Positions 36,794 through 45,530 of a stretch of 64,000 nucleotides of DNA are shown piece after piece (position 1 is the stretch's first letter; the number at the start of each line of letters is the position of its first letter). The stretch is from NCBI GenBank assembly GCA_927797885.1, contig OV696605.1:248001-312000 (forward strand), read 5' to 3'. A program made the translations under genes and the position numbers. Under the pieces are notes generated by a model. The model was given only the letters and a program-made list of their open reading frames with translations, was not told where the DNA came from and ran no database searches. The DNA comes from Gloeomargaritales cyanobacterium VI4D9 (GTDB lineage: Bacteria; Cyanobacteriota; Cyanobacteriia; Gloeomargaritales; Gloeomargaritaceae).

Positions 36794-36914
36794 GGCAGTA
36801 CCCTGATGACGAAAAGCGGTTTTTACAGCAGTCCTTAGCTTACCACGCTAATTCCCCCGCACCCACTTTCGTTGCGCTCCGTAACGATTTTGGTGGGGTT
36901 CCGCTGGGAAAATG

Positions 36915-36956
36915 GTATCTCAAGATACAAACCCTTGCCCCAGAGGTCTTTAAGAT
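36915..36956 (+). promoter_or_regulatory. NtcA-activated promoter of glnA
   Basis: GTATCTCAAGATAC (36915-36928) is a perfect GTA-N8-TAC NtcA site. TAAGAT (36951-36956) follows after exactly 22 bp and fits TAN3T. This is the canonical class II NtcA promoter, so glnA should be induced by 2-oxoglutarate under nitrogen limitation. Confidence 0.92.
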
Positions 36957-36998
36957 TGGCGCATTGTGGACGGAATCTGTTTTTAGGAGCGTAAGTTC

Positions 36999-38420
36999 AT
37001 GGCGAAAACCGCGCAAGAAGTCTTGCAGATGATCCGGGATCAGAATATTGAAGTGGTGGATTTGAAGTTCGTGGATATGCTGGGGACGTGGCAACACTGT
37101 ACCTACGCCAGTAGCCTGATTGATGAGGATACATTTACGACGGGGATGCCCTTTGATGGTTCCAGTATCCGGGGCTGGAAGGCGATCAACGAATCCGATA
37201 TGCTCAAGTGTGCCGACCCGGCGACGGCCTGGATTGACCCATTTATGAGCACCCCGACCCTGAGTATGATCTGTACGATTAAGGATCCCCGCACCGGCAA
37301 TCTCTATGGCCGTTGTCCCCGGGCGATTGCCCAGCGGGCGTTGGATTATCTCTACAGCACGGGCATTGGGGATGTGGCCTTTTTTGGTCCCGAAGCGGAA
37401 TTCTTTATCTTCGATGATGTGCGGTTTGACCAGAAGGAATACGAGAGTTTTTATCATGTGGATTCCAGCGAAGGCCGTTGGAACACCGGGAAAAAGGAAG
37501 AAGGGGGCAACCTAGGCTACAAACCCCGTTACAAGGAGGGTTATTTCCCGGTGCCGCCGATTGACTCCCTACAGGACATCCGCACGGAAATGCTGTTGAC
37601 CATGGGCAAACTGGGGGTGCCGATTGAAAAACACCACCACGAAGTTGCCACGGGCGGTCAGAATGAACTGGGGATCAAGTTTGAAAAACTCATCCAAGCG
37701 GCGGACAACCTAATGACCTACAAGTATGTGGTCAAAAATGTCGCCCGCAAGTGGGGGAAAACCGCCACCTTCATGCCCAAACCCCTGTTCAACGACAACG
37801 GTTCCGGGATGCACACCCACCAGTCCCTCTGGAAGGACGGGCAACCCCTATTTGCCGGGGATAAATACGCCGGTTTGAGCCAGTTGGCCCTGTGGTACAT
37901 TGGCGGGCTGTTGAAACACGCCCCGGCGGTTCTGGCCTTCACCAACCCCACCACCAATTCCTACAAACGGCTGGTGCCTGGATTTGAAGCCCCGGTGAAC
38001 CTGGCCTACTCCCAGGGCAACCGCTCCGCTTCGATTCGGATTCCCCTGTCGGGTTCCAATCCCAAAACCAGACGCTTGGAGTTCCGCTGTCCCGATGCCA
38101 TGAGCAACCCCTACTTGGCATTTTCCGCCATGTTGATGGCCGGATTGGATGGGATCAAAAACCAAATTGACCCCGGCGAGCCGCTGGATAAAAACATCTA
38201 CGAACTCACCCCAGAGGAATTGGCGAAGGTACCTTCCACCCCCGGTTCCCTGGAAGATGCCCTGGCCGCCCTGGAAAAAGACCATGAGTTCCTGTTAGCG
38301 GGCGGGGTGTTCTCCGAGGACTTTATCGAAAATTGGATCGCCTGGAAGCTGGACAACGAAGTTAACCCCATGCGTTTGCGGCCCCACCCCTACGAATTTG
38401 CGCTCTACTACGACGGTTGA
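36999..38420 (+). CDS. glnA: Glutamine synthetase type I
   Basis: 473 aa, the usual GSI length. Motifs: [11 protein letters not shown] near the N-terminus, [10 protein letters not shown], the ATP region [31 protein letters not shown] and [12 protein letters not shown]. It forms a dodecamer that assimilates ammonia into glutamine. In cyanobacteria it is inhibited by small factors IF7/IF17 instead of adenylylation. No such gene was seen nearby. A good intrinsic terminator follows. Confidence 0.97.
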   Translation: MAKTAQEVLQMIRDQNIEVVDLKFVDMLGTWQHCTYASSLIDEDTFTTGMPFDGSSIRGWKAINESDMLKCADPATAWIDPFMSTPTLSMICTIKDPRTGNLYGRCPRAIAQRALDYLYSTGIGDVAFFGPEAEFFIFDDVRFDQKEYESFYHVDSSEGRWNTGKKEEGGNLGYKPRYKEGYFPVPPIDSLQDIRTEMLLTMGKLGVPIEKHHHEVATGGQNELGIKFEKLIQAADNLMTYKYVVKNVARKWGKTATFMPKPLFNDNGSGMHTHQSLWKDGQPLFAGDKYAGLSQLALWYIGGLLKHAPAVLAFTNPTTNSYKRLVPGFEAPVNLAYSQGNRSASIRIPLSGSNPKTRRLEFRCPDAMSNPYLAFSAMLMAGLDGIKNQIDPGEPLDKNIYELTPEELAKVPSTPGSLEDALAALEKDHEFLLAGGVFSEDFIENWIAWKLDNEVNPMRLRPHPYEFALYYDG

Positions 38421-38455
38421 TGCGGTCGTGATGGAAACCTCCTAAGTTGCGATCA

Positions 38456-38484
38456 GCCTCCACTCTCCAGTGGGGGCTTTTTTT
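38456..38484 (+). terminator. Intrinsic terminator of glnA
   Basis: GCCTCCACT and AGTGGGGGC form a stem with loop CTCC, followed by seven T. Confidence 0.9.
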
Positions 38485-38530
38485 ATGGCTTGGGTAGTCC
38501 TACTCCGCTCCCGGGGCAGGGATCAACAGA

Positions 38531-38630
38531 TATGGCAATCTTAATTGAGTTTAGAACAGCAGTAGCAGGGGCAACGTCCCCGTCCCTGCTTCTGGGGAAT
38601 TTCTCTGTGCCTACAGCACGCAAGCTACAG
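38531..38630 (+). repeat. Repeat family A, degenerate copy
   Basis: TATGGCAATCTTAATTGAG at the left and CAACGTCCCCGTCCCTGC, then GCCTACAGCACGCAAGC; the right end is replaced by a B-like start (ACAGCCTGTTCAC). Confidence 0.65.
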
Positions 38631-38639
38631 CCTGTTCAC

Positions 38640-38742
38640 CAGAAGTGGTGAATCCTGCAACAAAACTTTACATATTCAGATGTGGGACGACCCGGTTGAG
38701 CCAATGGACAAAATTCCACTCCTGCCCCATTAAAATTTTTTG
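38640..38742 (-). mobile_element. Relic of an IS4-like element (right-end fragment)
   Basis: Starts CAGAAGTGGTGAATCCTGC and continues with GTGGGACGACCC, GAGCCAATGGACAAAATTCC and ACTCCTGCC. This follows the reverse complement of the last about 100 bp of the complete element at 60531-61638, including the end of its transposase gene. Only this end is left. Confidence 0.87.
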
Positions 38743-38744
38743 TA

Positions 38745-38863
38745 TACAGTCTATTTATCAATTAAAGGATACAAAAAAGCCTTGATTATCCTAGAGGCTT
38801 AGCATGATTGACCTACGGCAAGTGGGGTTCAACTGTATCCCATAAACGCTCAAAAGACTGTAA
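38745..38863. repeat. Repeat family B, copy 5
   Basis: 119 bp, ends TACAGTCTATTTATC and AAAAGACTGTAA. After it, up to 39064, only a family C right-end relic (AATTAATAGAGGTGCCCT, ending about 39004) is seen. Confidence 0.85.
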
Positions 38864-39064
38864 CTTCACTTGCCGATAGCCTTGGAGCCAGAATAATTTA
38901 CTCATCAGCGGTATTACGGTTACATAAGATCAACACGACCTAATGAACTCACAAAGCCATCCGATAGCCTGGCGTTAGCCATGAGTCAATTAATAGAGGT
39001 GCCCTAAAATTATTTGCAATAACTGTATCAATTCATGTCTCATCCTAATCTGAAATGACCATAA

Positions 39065-39562
39065 CTATGGACGGGTCAGTTGCCTAATTAGCTCCTGTTG
39101 CTCGGGAAATGCTTGGATTAGCTGCGCCCGTTCCCCCAGGTCAAACCGGCTGAAGCTAAATCCTGGACTCACCGTACAGCCGCACCAGACCCACTCGCCC
39201 CCGGCGACCAAGCGAGCCGCCTGCCATACCCCCGCTGGTACCACTGCACAGGGTTGTTCTCCGCTCAAAACTTGGCAGTGATGTTGTGGCTGTCTTTCCG
39301 GCTCCAGGGTGTGCAATTCCAGAGCGTCGCCCCCGTACCAATGCCAAATTTCATCCCCCTGCCGCACTCGATGCCAGGCAGAAAAATCCCCTTGGCTCAG
39401 TACCCAGTAGATATGTGTACAGGCATTGTATGAATCTTGATAATCTTGACATACATCTTGTCCCAGGGAAACCTTGAGGGGAGAGCGGTAAAGTTCCCGG
39501 TAGTAGCCGCCTTCCGGGTGAGGTTGCAGTTGCCAGCGGCTAATCACCTCCTGGGGGTTCAT
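39065..39562 (-). CDS. Cupin-fold protein of the DUF985 family
   Basis: 165 aa from ATG 39562, which overlaps the pyrF stop in an [53 protein letters not shown] and [13 protein letters not shown] are the DUF985 (cupin_5) pattern. Possibly a sugar-nucleotide epimerase/isomerase-like or small-molecule binding protein; function is not established. Confidence 0.87.
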   Translation of the reverse strand: MNPQEVISRWQLQPHPEGGYYRELYRSPLKVSLGQDVCQDYQDSYNACTHIYWVLSQGDFSAWHRVRQGDEIWHWYGGDALELHTLEPERQPQHHCQVLSGEQPCAVVPAGVWQAARLVAGGEWVWCGCTVSPGFSFSRFDLGERAQLIQAFPEQQELIRQLTRP

Positions 39563-40254
39563 AGGGTCAGTTCCATGAGTTCTTGCCACACCTGCTCCGG
39601 GTCGGGAGCCTGCAAAATCGGGCGGCCAATCACCAAATAATCCGCCCCGGCGGCTAATGCGCTTTGGGGGGTACAGGTGCGTTGCTGGTCATCGGCACTT
39701 GCTTGCCAACGAATGCCGGGGCAAACGCATAAAAAATCCGCTCCCAGGTGTTTTTTCAAACGTGCAACTTCCCAAGGGGAACAGATGACCCCTGCTAAGC
39801 CCGCCTGTTGTGCCACCGCTGCCCAGTGCTGGATGTAAGCATCCATGTCTAAGCGGCTGGCAAATTCCTGGGTAAATTGCTCCCGCCCCGTGCTGGTCAA
39901 GAGCGTCACCGCCAACAATCGCAGAGAACTGCGGGCAACCGTGGCCTGGGCTTGGGCGAGTGCTAGGGAACCGCCAGTGGCGTGCAGGCTCAAAAAATCT
40001 ACCCCGTATTCCACTGCTACCTGACAGGCTCGAGCCACCGTTTGGGGAATGTCATGATACTTCAGGTCTAAAAAAATAGATTTTTCCCGCCGTTTGAGTT
40101 GGGTCAGGATGGCAGGTCCAGCGGCGGTGAATAATTCTAACCCCACTTTCCACCACCGTACCGCGGGCAGTCGTTCCACCCAACTTAAGGCCGTGTCCGC
40201 ATCCGGCACATCCAAAGCCACAATGATCCGGTCAGCGAGGCCGGTCGGGTTCAT
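39559..40254 (-). CDS. pyrF: Orotidine 5'-phosphate decarboxylase
   Basis: 231 aa from ATG 40254. It converts OMP to UMP, the last step of pyrimidine synthesis. The catalytic motif [13 protein letters not shown] holds the Asp-x-Lys-x-x-Asp set; [17 protein letters not shown] and [11 protein letters not shown] are also seen. The start codon overlaps the stop of the upstream DUF4189 gene in an ATGA. Confidence 0.95.
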   Translation of the reverse strand: MNPTGLADRIIVALDVPDADTALSWVERLPAVRWWKVGLELFTAAGPAILTQLKRREKSIFLDLKYHDIPQTVARACQVAVEYGVDFLSLHATGGSLALAQAQATVARSSLRLLAVTLLTSTGREQFTQEFASRLDMDAYIQHWAAVAQQAGLAGVICSPWEVARLKKHLGADFLCVCPGIRWQASADDQQRTCTPQSALAAGADYLVIGRPILQAPDPEQVWQELMELTL

Positions 40255-40604
40255 CGGGAATTGCAGGCCCAAACGGTGACTTTACAACTTGGATCATTGC
40301 AGAGTTGCAGGGCGGCCTGTTCGGCTAAATTGCGGGTTTTGCCGGTACCAAATCCACTGCGGTTGACACCTTCCGCCACCGCGCCACAGCCCCGATTAAA
40401 TGTCAAAACCACCCGGCAGTCCGGGCTACCACATTCCTGGAGTGCCTTTTGGCTGGCTTGAGAGGGACTTTGCCAGTCATAGCTATAGCCAAAGCGACTG
40501 GTTTGTTGGCTGAGGGCAATCGCCCCAAAGGATTCTTGGGCATGGGCGGGCAGGGACCAGAGGCTCAGGGGGAGCACTATCCAAAACCAACGGCGGCGCA
40601 ACAT
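40251..40604 (-). CDS. Secreted DUF4189-like protein
   Basis: 117 aa with signal peptide ([17 protein letters not shown]). The mature part has [25 protein letters not shown] and [21 protein letters not shown], the DUF4189 pattern with three cysteine pairs. A periplasmic or extracellular protein of unknown role. First gene of the unit with pyrF and the cupin gene. Confidence 0.82.
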   Translation of the reverse strand: MLRRRWFWIVLPLSLWSLPAHAQESFGAIALSQQTSRFGYSYDWQSPSQASQKALQECGSPDCRVVLTFNRGCGAVAEGVNRSGFGTGKTRNLAEQAALQLCNDPSCKVTVWACNSR

Positions 40605-40708
40605 AGGTCGTGGAGGTGAATCGTATAGTCGGCAAGACGGGTGGGAAAAACCCCATGTTCCTGAACCAGGATAGATAAAATAAGCCTAGGTTTTCCATCG
40701 GTAACCTC

Positions 40709-41605
40709 ATGGTACTCCGGGTCGGTGCCCCACCGCTGAATGTCGGTAATATTTTGACCTTCAGTTTGCAGGTCTATCGCTGGCACTTTTGGCGGTATCT
40801 GTGGTTGTCCCTCCGAGCCTATGCCTGGGTGTTGGTGCCGGTGTACGGTTGGGCGAAATACAGTGCCTTGATGGGCGCCTTATCCCGGTTGGTGGTGCAA
40901 CAATTGCGGGGGGTGCCGGAAACTCCCGAACAGGCCATCACCATTGCGGATCAAAAAAAGTGGGGTCTATTGGGGGCGGGGATTTTGTATGGTCTAGTTT
41001 CTGCCCTACTGCTACTGGTTCTGGGTGGGGTGGGACTGCTGTTGACCGTGCCGCTGGCTCTGTGGGGGGAAGGTCAGGGTGCCTGGGAAAACCCCTGGAT
41101 CGTCCTGGGATTTGCGCTTTGGGTACTGGTGGTGGCGGTGGGGGTGCTGGTGGCCTGGACGTGGTTAGTATTTCGCTGGCTGTTGTATCCCCTGCCGTTG
41201 GTGATGGAAGCGGGGGTCGGGTGGCTCCGCAGTTTGCCCCGCAGTTGGCAGCTCACCCAGGGGTCGGTGGTGAAGATTCAATTGGTGACGTTGATAGGCG
41301 GTTTATTGCTTCTGCCGTTCCAATTTCCGGTGCAAATGGTGATGAATATGGTACAGATGATATTGCTCTTTTTTGCTACCTTAATTGGTACCATCATCAT
41401 GATTATTTTAGGGGCAATTGTGGATGAACCTGCGGTGGCGGGTGTTGCTTTTTTCGTGCCAATGGTGTTTGCATTTTTAATTCCCTCCCTACTGGTGGGG
41501 GCGATGTTTGCCCCTTACTGGCAGGCGGTATTGGCGGCCCTATATCACGAATCCCAATGTCAACGGGAAGGTTGGGGTCTGGTCTTACCCTCCCTTGACC
41601 CATGA
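40709..41605 (+). CDS. Multispanning membrane protein of unknown function
   Basis: 298 aa with about six hydrophobic helices, including long ones near 85-120, 135-165 and 205-250. The segment PLPLVMEAGVGWLRSLPRSWQLT resembles the DUF975/YciC-like glycerophosphodiester-type membrane domains (repeat with S-W-x-L-T). It is followed by an RDD protein with ATGA overlap, so the two probably form a membrane complex. Confidence 0.65.
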   Translation: MVLRVGAPPLNVGNILTFSLQVYRWHFWRYLWLSLRAYAWVLVPVYGWAKYSALMGALSRLVVQQLRGVPETPEQAITIADQKKWGLLGAGILYGLVSALLLLVLGGVGLLLTVPLALWGEGQGAWENPWIVLGFALWVLVVAVGVLVAWTWLVFRWLLYPLPLVMEAGVGWLRSLPRSWQLTQGSVVKIQLVTLIGGLLLLPFQFPVQMVMNMVQMILLFFATLIGTIIMIILGAIVDEPAVAGVAFFVPMVFAFLIPSLLVGAMFAPYWQAVLAALYHESQCQREGWGLVLPSLDP

Positions 41606-42384
41606 GCAAACCATTTTGGCGCAGTCTGAAAATTGCCACGCCGGAGCATACGGAACTGGAATTAGTGTTAGCGGGACCAGGGAATCGGGTGTATGCGTTG
41701 GTGGTGGATTACGTCTGTTTGGGGTTGGCTTTATTAGGGGAAGCAATTTTAATCTATGCGATTGTCGTCAGTGGATTTTTAGATAATTTTGCTGACGAAA
41801 ATGGGGATGTGGGCGGGGCGTTGCTCTGGTTGGCGGCGTTGAGTTTTCTGACAGCTTTTTTAATTTATACGGGCTATTTTGTGTTTTTTGAAACCCTATG
41901 GCAAGGGCAAACGCCGGGGAAAAGACTGGCGCGTATTCGGGTGATTTGTGACGATGGCCGACCGGTGGGTTTACAGCAGGCAACATTACGAACCTTACTG
42001 CGGATTGTCGATGATCTGCTACTCATTGGAGCCTATTTTGTTATTTTCGGTAAGCGGGAAAAACGGTTGGGGGATTTTGTCGCCGGGACGGTAGTGATTC
42101 AAGAAGCGGTGGCGCAAACCCAAAGCATCCGATGGCCGCCTGGGGTGCAGGAAATGGGGCAGGATTTACTGCCGATTGCAGGGCAACTTTCCCCCGATGA
42201 ATTTGTGATTTTGCGGGAATATGTCCAGCGATGCGGGCGATTTCGTCCCGCTGTGCGGCAACAGTTGGCGCAAGAACTCGCCCAGCAATTTCAGGAGCGA
42301 TTGGACGTTTGGGATAACGGGGCTGACCCAGATCGTTTTCTCCATGCTTTGTACTGGGCGTATCAACAAGGGTCAGTGTTTTGA
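41602..42384 (+). CDS. RDD-family membrane protein
   Basis: 260 aa. The RDD pattern is seen in VYALVVDYVCLGLALLGE, FETLWQGQTPGKRLARIRV and LGDFVAGTVVIQE, with three to four helices in residues 30-150. The C-terminal 100 residues are soluble and helical (SPDEFVILREYVQRCGRF), as in many cyanobacterial RDD proteins. Some RDD proteins are linked to ion exchange; the function here is unknown. Confidence 0.83.
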   Translation: MSKPFWRSLKIATPEHTELELVLAGPGNRVYALVVDYVCLGLALLGEAILIYAIVVSGFLDNFADENGDVGGALLWLAALSFLTAFLIYTGYFVFFETLWQGQTPGKRLARIRVICDDGRPVGLQQATLRTLLRIVDDLLLIGAYFVIFGKREKRLGDFVAGTVVIQEAVAQTQSIRWPPGVQEMGQDLLPIAGQLSPDEFVILREYVQRCGRFRPAVRQQLAQELAQQFQERLDVWDNGADPDRFLHALYWAYQQGSVF

Positions 42385-42436
42385 ATTGAGGGTTCTACGG
42401 CAGGTTACTGGTTCACCATAACGATTCCAGAAGACC

Positions 42437-42548
42437 TATAGCAATCCTATAGCAATCCTACTTAATTTAGAAATAAAAATTTTCCAGAACCAAAGACGGG
42501 GGCGGTGCCCCTGCGACCCTTGTTCTAAACTCATTTGGGATTGCTATA
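42437..42548 (-). repeat. Repeat family A, copy with duplicated left end
   Basis: TATAGCAATCC occurs twice (42437 and 42448), as if a start was duplicated. It ends GGGATTGCTATA at 42548, and a second reverse-oriented partial copy continues at once. Confidence 0.8.
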
Positions 42549-42642
42549 TTTGATTGGCATTAGCTTGCTTGCTGTAGGCATACAAAAATTTCCTAGAACC
42601 AAGGACGGGACCCCTATTCCATTTTCATTTAGGATTGCTATG
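42549..42642 (-). repeat. Repeat family A, partial copy in tandem
   Basis: Contains TTGATTGGCATTAGC, TGTAGGCATACAAAAATTTC, then ATTTAGGATTGCTATG. It lacks the GC-rich hairpin arm. The remaining bases up to 42773 show no feature. Confidence 0.75.
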
Positions 42643-42773
42643 TCACCGGTTGCATTACTCTCTTGGTTCATTTGTTTCTAGGACAGGAATGCCCTGACTC
42701 CAAAGTAAGTACTTGTGGTGTACAAACCTATTCCCCTATGCTAAGAGCGCAACCGAATCCAGGTAGGGAATCT

Positions 42774-43370
42774 ATGGCACGGGTGGCGGTCGTTTATTTT
42801 TCCGGTAGTGGGCATACCCATTTGATGGCTGAGGCGGTGGCGCAGGGGGCGGCATCGGTGGGGGAGACAACGGTGGATTTGTTGCGAATTACCGGCGAAC
42901 AGATCACCAACGGGCGGTGGCGGGATGATGGGGTGATGGATGTCCTCAACCGGGCAGATGCGATTGTTTTTGGTTCTCCCACCTACATGGGCGGGGTGGC
43001 GGCGCAGTTCAAGGCGTTTGTGGATGCGGCTAGCGGGATTTGGTTCCAACAGGGTTGGAAGGATAAGTTGGCCGGGGGCTTTACCCATTCCGGTTCCCCT
43101 AGTGGCGATAAGCAGGGGACGTTGCTTTATTTAGCCATCAATGCCGCCCAACACGGGATGGTCTGGGTGGGGTCAGCGGAAATGCCCGATGCAACGGGGG
43201 TCAACCGCCTGGGTTCCTTTCTGGGGGTAATGGGGCAAAGTCCCTTGGATACGAGTGGTGCCCCGCCCACCCTGGATGCGGGAGATAGGGAAACTGCCAG
43301 ACGATACGGTCAACTGATTGCCCAAATAGCGCAACGGTGGCGGCAAGTAGCAGATCAGCCCGAACGTTAA
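42774..43370 (+). CDS. Flavodoxin-fold NAD(P)H-dependent FMN oxidoreductase (WrbA-like)
   Basis: 198 aa from ATG 42774. The FMN phosphate loop VVYFSGSGHTHLMAEAV is at the N-terminus; AIVFGSPTYMGGVAAQFKAFVDA and AGGFTHSGSPSGDKQGT are typical flavin-contacting loops. It likely reduces quinones or supplies FMNH2. Upstream in-frame sequence lies in an intergenic region, so the ATG was chosen. Confidence 0.88.
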   Translation: MARVAVVYFSGSGHTHLMAEAVAQGAASVGETTVDLLRITGEQITNGRWRDDGVMDVLNRADAIVFGSPTYMGGVAAQFKAFVDAASGIWFQQGWKDKLAGGFTHSGSPSGDKQGTLLYLAINAAQHGMVWVGSAEMPDATGVNRLGSFLGVMGQSPLDTSGAPPTLDAGDRETARRYGQLIAQIAQRWRQVADQPER

Positions 43371-43405
43371 TTAGGGCAATCACACTTGAATTTTTGGTTC
43401 TTAGG

Positions 43406-43993
43406 TTAAGGAATTTCATGGGCGAAACTTTGCACCCGCACAAACTGAAATGGTCCGGCAATTGCACCCCAAACTTGTGCATCGGTTTCCGGGTCTCGCC
43501 CCCGGTCTAAACTGATAAATTCCTGGGCATTAATCGTAAATTCGCTATCCAAATAGGTTTTTTTGCCCCGCCGTTCCACAAAACATTGTTTGCCAGGGGC
43601 GACCCGTCCGTGAAAACTTTGACCATCCCAGGTGACGATCATATTACATCCCGGCAGGGGCGTAAGTTGCTCAGCCGTCAGGGAAGCCAGCCGTTCTTGG
43701 TCACGGGAAGCACCGTAGAATTGGGCTTCATTTTGGACGTAATAATTTTCAATTTCCAGGTGATCATTTACCGTGATCAGCTTCAGAACTCTGACCCGAT
43801 AGGGGCTATGGAGTTCATAATCATAGGCTTGTTCCACATATAAACTAAGTCCATTCAAAAGTGACCAGGGTAAGGGGCGCATACAGACCCGAATATGGGC
43901 AAAAAAAGGCGGATTTTCGAGGGCTTGTGCCTGATTGCTAAAGTCGGCGGCTAACCAACGGGCTAGGGTTTTTTGATCGGTGGCGTGGGTCAT
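43406..43993 (-). CDS. cpcT: CpcT-type phycobiliprotein lyase
   Basis: 195 aa from ATG 43993. ARWLAADFSNQAQALENPPFFAH (split across residues 11-33), IRVCMRPLP, QFYGASRDQERL, DSEFTINAQEFISLDRGRDPETD and VWGAIAGPFQFVR are the CpcT/CpeT signatures. CpcT attaches phycocyanobilin to Cys153/155 of the phycocyanin beta subunit, so phycocyanin should be present elsewhere in the genome. Confidence 0.93.
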   Translation of the reverse strand: MTHATDQKTLARWLAADFSNQAQALENPPFFAHIRVCMRPLPWSLLNGLSLYVEQAYDYELHSPYRVRVLKLITVNDHLEIENYYVQNEAQFYGASRDQERLASLTAEQLTPLPGCNMIVTWDGQSFHGRVAPGKQCFVERRGKKTYLDSEFTINAQEFISLDRGRDPETDAQVWGAIAGPFQFVRVQSFAHEIP

Positions 43994-44064
43994 AGCCTCA
44001 CATGAATTAACATGGTAAATAAAATGCCATTTTACTAATTTTACGGTCTGGGGGCACGAAGCGA

Positions 44065-44412
44065 GTGATTCAAAGCGATGGTTGGCGGTTTTGGTTGGGC
44101 TGGTTGGCAATTCTACTGGTGTTGAGCAGTCTGGGCTTGGGCTGGTTGGTGCGGGGGTTGTCCCTGCTCCTGCTTCTGGTGATTCTCACCCCGACCCTGT
44201 TGACCCTGGGAATACGCTGGTGGTTGGGGCGTAACATCGTCACGGGGGCTTGCCCGGTGTGTGGCTTCGGCTTGCAAGGGCTAGCCAACAGCCAAACCCA
44301 ATGCCCCAACTGTGGGGAACGCCTCCAGGTCACGGGGGGGAAATTTACCCGCCTCACGCCGCCCGGAATCGTAGATGTGGAAGCCGTAGAAGTGCCCGAA
44401 TCCAAAAATTAA
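44065..44412 (+). CDS. Small membrane protein with a zinc ribbon
   Basis: 115 aa, GTG start. Two hydrophobic helices (about 9-28 and 31-50) are followed by CPVCGFGLQG and CPNCGERLQV, a four-cysteine zinc ribbon. The rest is a short charged tail. I do not recognise a named family. Divergent from cpcT and 38 nt before ygfZ. Confidence 0.6.
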   Translation: MIQSDGWRFWLGWLAILLVLSSLGLGWLVRGLSLLLLLVILTPTLLTLGIRWWLGRNIVTGACPVCGFGLQGLANSQTQCPNCGERLQVTGGKFTRLTPPGIVDVEAVEVPESKN

Positions 44413-44450
44413 ATAAAATTTATTACAACTTGTTACAACCAGCCGCAATC

Positions 44451-45530
44451 ATGTCCCTCACTGCCCTCCGTACCGCCCAACTGCAAGCCGGTGCCCAGTT
44501 CCATCCCGACGGCTATCCCCTCCGCTTTGGTCAGGAACCGCCCACGCCAGCCCTGCTGGACACGGGAGTAATCCTTTTTGACCGCACCCACTGGGGTCGC
44601 CTGCGTTTACAAGGAGCGGATCGGATACGTTATCTGCACAACCAAAGTACAAACGATATACAATCCCTGCGGGTGGGGCAAGGGTGTGACACGGTGCTGG
44701 TCAATTCCACCGGGCGTACCTTGGATTTAACCACTGTGTATGTGGAACCGGAATGGCTGACGTTGATTACCTCGCCCGCGTCCCATAGTTCGATTCACCA
44801 ATGGTTAGAAAAATACATTTTCTTTGCGGATCAAGTCACGATTCAAGACCAACGGGAAACCACTGCCATGTTTACTCTGATGGGGGCGACAAGTCATGGA
44901 TTAATTGCTCAATTAGGGGCAGGTCATTTGGCAACGCAACCAATAGGAACCCATGCCTATATTCCTTGGCAAGAAACGTCTATTTTAATTGCTCATGGCA
45001 CGGGTTTGTTGAACCCTGGTTATACATTCATTGTACCGATAGAATCGGCGGTGAGTCTGTGGCAATGGTTGGTAGCGCAAGGGGCAATGCCTTGGGGGGA
45101 TCAGGCTTGGGAATGGTTACGGGTTCAGCAGGGACGACCGGCAGTAGGAGCAGAATTGACCACGGATTATAACCCTTTGGAAGCGGGATTATGGCACGAT
45201 ATTTCCTTTAATAAAGGCTGTTATATTGGTCAAGAAACCATCGCCCGCTTGAATACTTATCAAGGGGTCAAACAACAATTATGGGGCTTAAAATTAACTG
45301 CTCCTGCTATTCCGGGAACTCCCCTTCACATTGGCGAAGAAAAAGTGGGGGTGCTGACCAGTTATACCTATTATTTTGAACAGGCACATTTGGGTTTAGG
45401 CTACATCCGCACCAGGGCTGGGGGAGCGGGACTTAGGGTACAAATTGCCGGAGAAATTGCTGAGGTGGTGGACATTCCCTTGGCGCACCGGGGGTATTTG
45501 TCACACACTGAGTCAAAAGCTGAGGGGTAA
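44451..45530 (+). CDS. ygfZ: YgfZ/GcvT-domain folate-binding protein (IbaG57-type)
   Basis: 359 aa from ATG 44451. The family motif NKGCYIGQETIARLN with the conserved Cys near residue 260 is present, plus LHNQSTNDIQSL and VYVEPEWLTL at the N-terminal folate region. YgfZ proteins help assemble or repair Fe-S proteins with tetrahydrofolate. The 3' end overlaps the convergent SbcD-like gene by 18 nt. Confidence 0.9.
   Translation: MSLTALRTAQLQAGAQFHPDGYPLRFGQEPPTPALLDTGVILFDRTHWGRLRLQGADRIRYLHNQSTNDIQSLRVGQGCDTVLVNSTGRTLDLTTVYVEPEWLTLITSPASHSSIHQWLEKYIFFADQVTIQDQRETTAMFTLMGATSHGLIAQLGAGHLATQPIGTHAYIPWQETSILIAHGTGLLNPGYTFIVPIESAVSLWQWLVAQGAMPWGDQAWEWLRVQQGRPAVGAELTTDYNPLEAGLWHDISFNKGCYIGQETIARLNTYQGVKQQLWGLKLTAPAIPGTPLHIGEEKVGVLTSYTYYFEQAHLGLGYIRTRAGGAGLRVQIAGEIAEVVDIPLAHRGYLSHTESKAEG

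Noticed and set aside
44250-44450. Upstream extension of the YgfZ frame
   Set aside because: It overlaps the zinc-ribbon protein in another frame and is not like the family; ATG 44451 gives the normal N-terminus.
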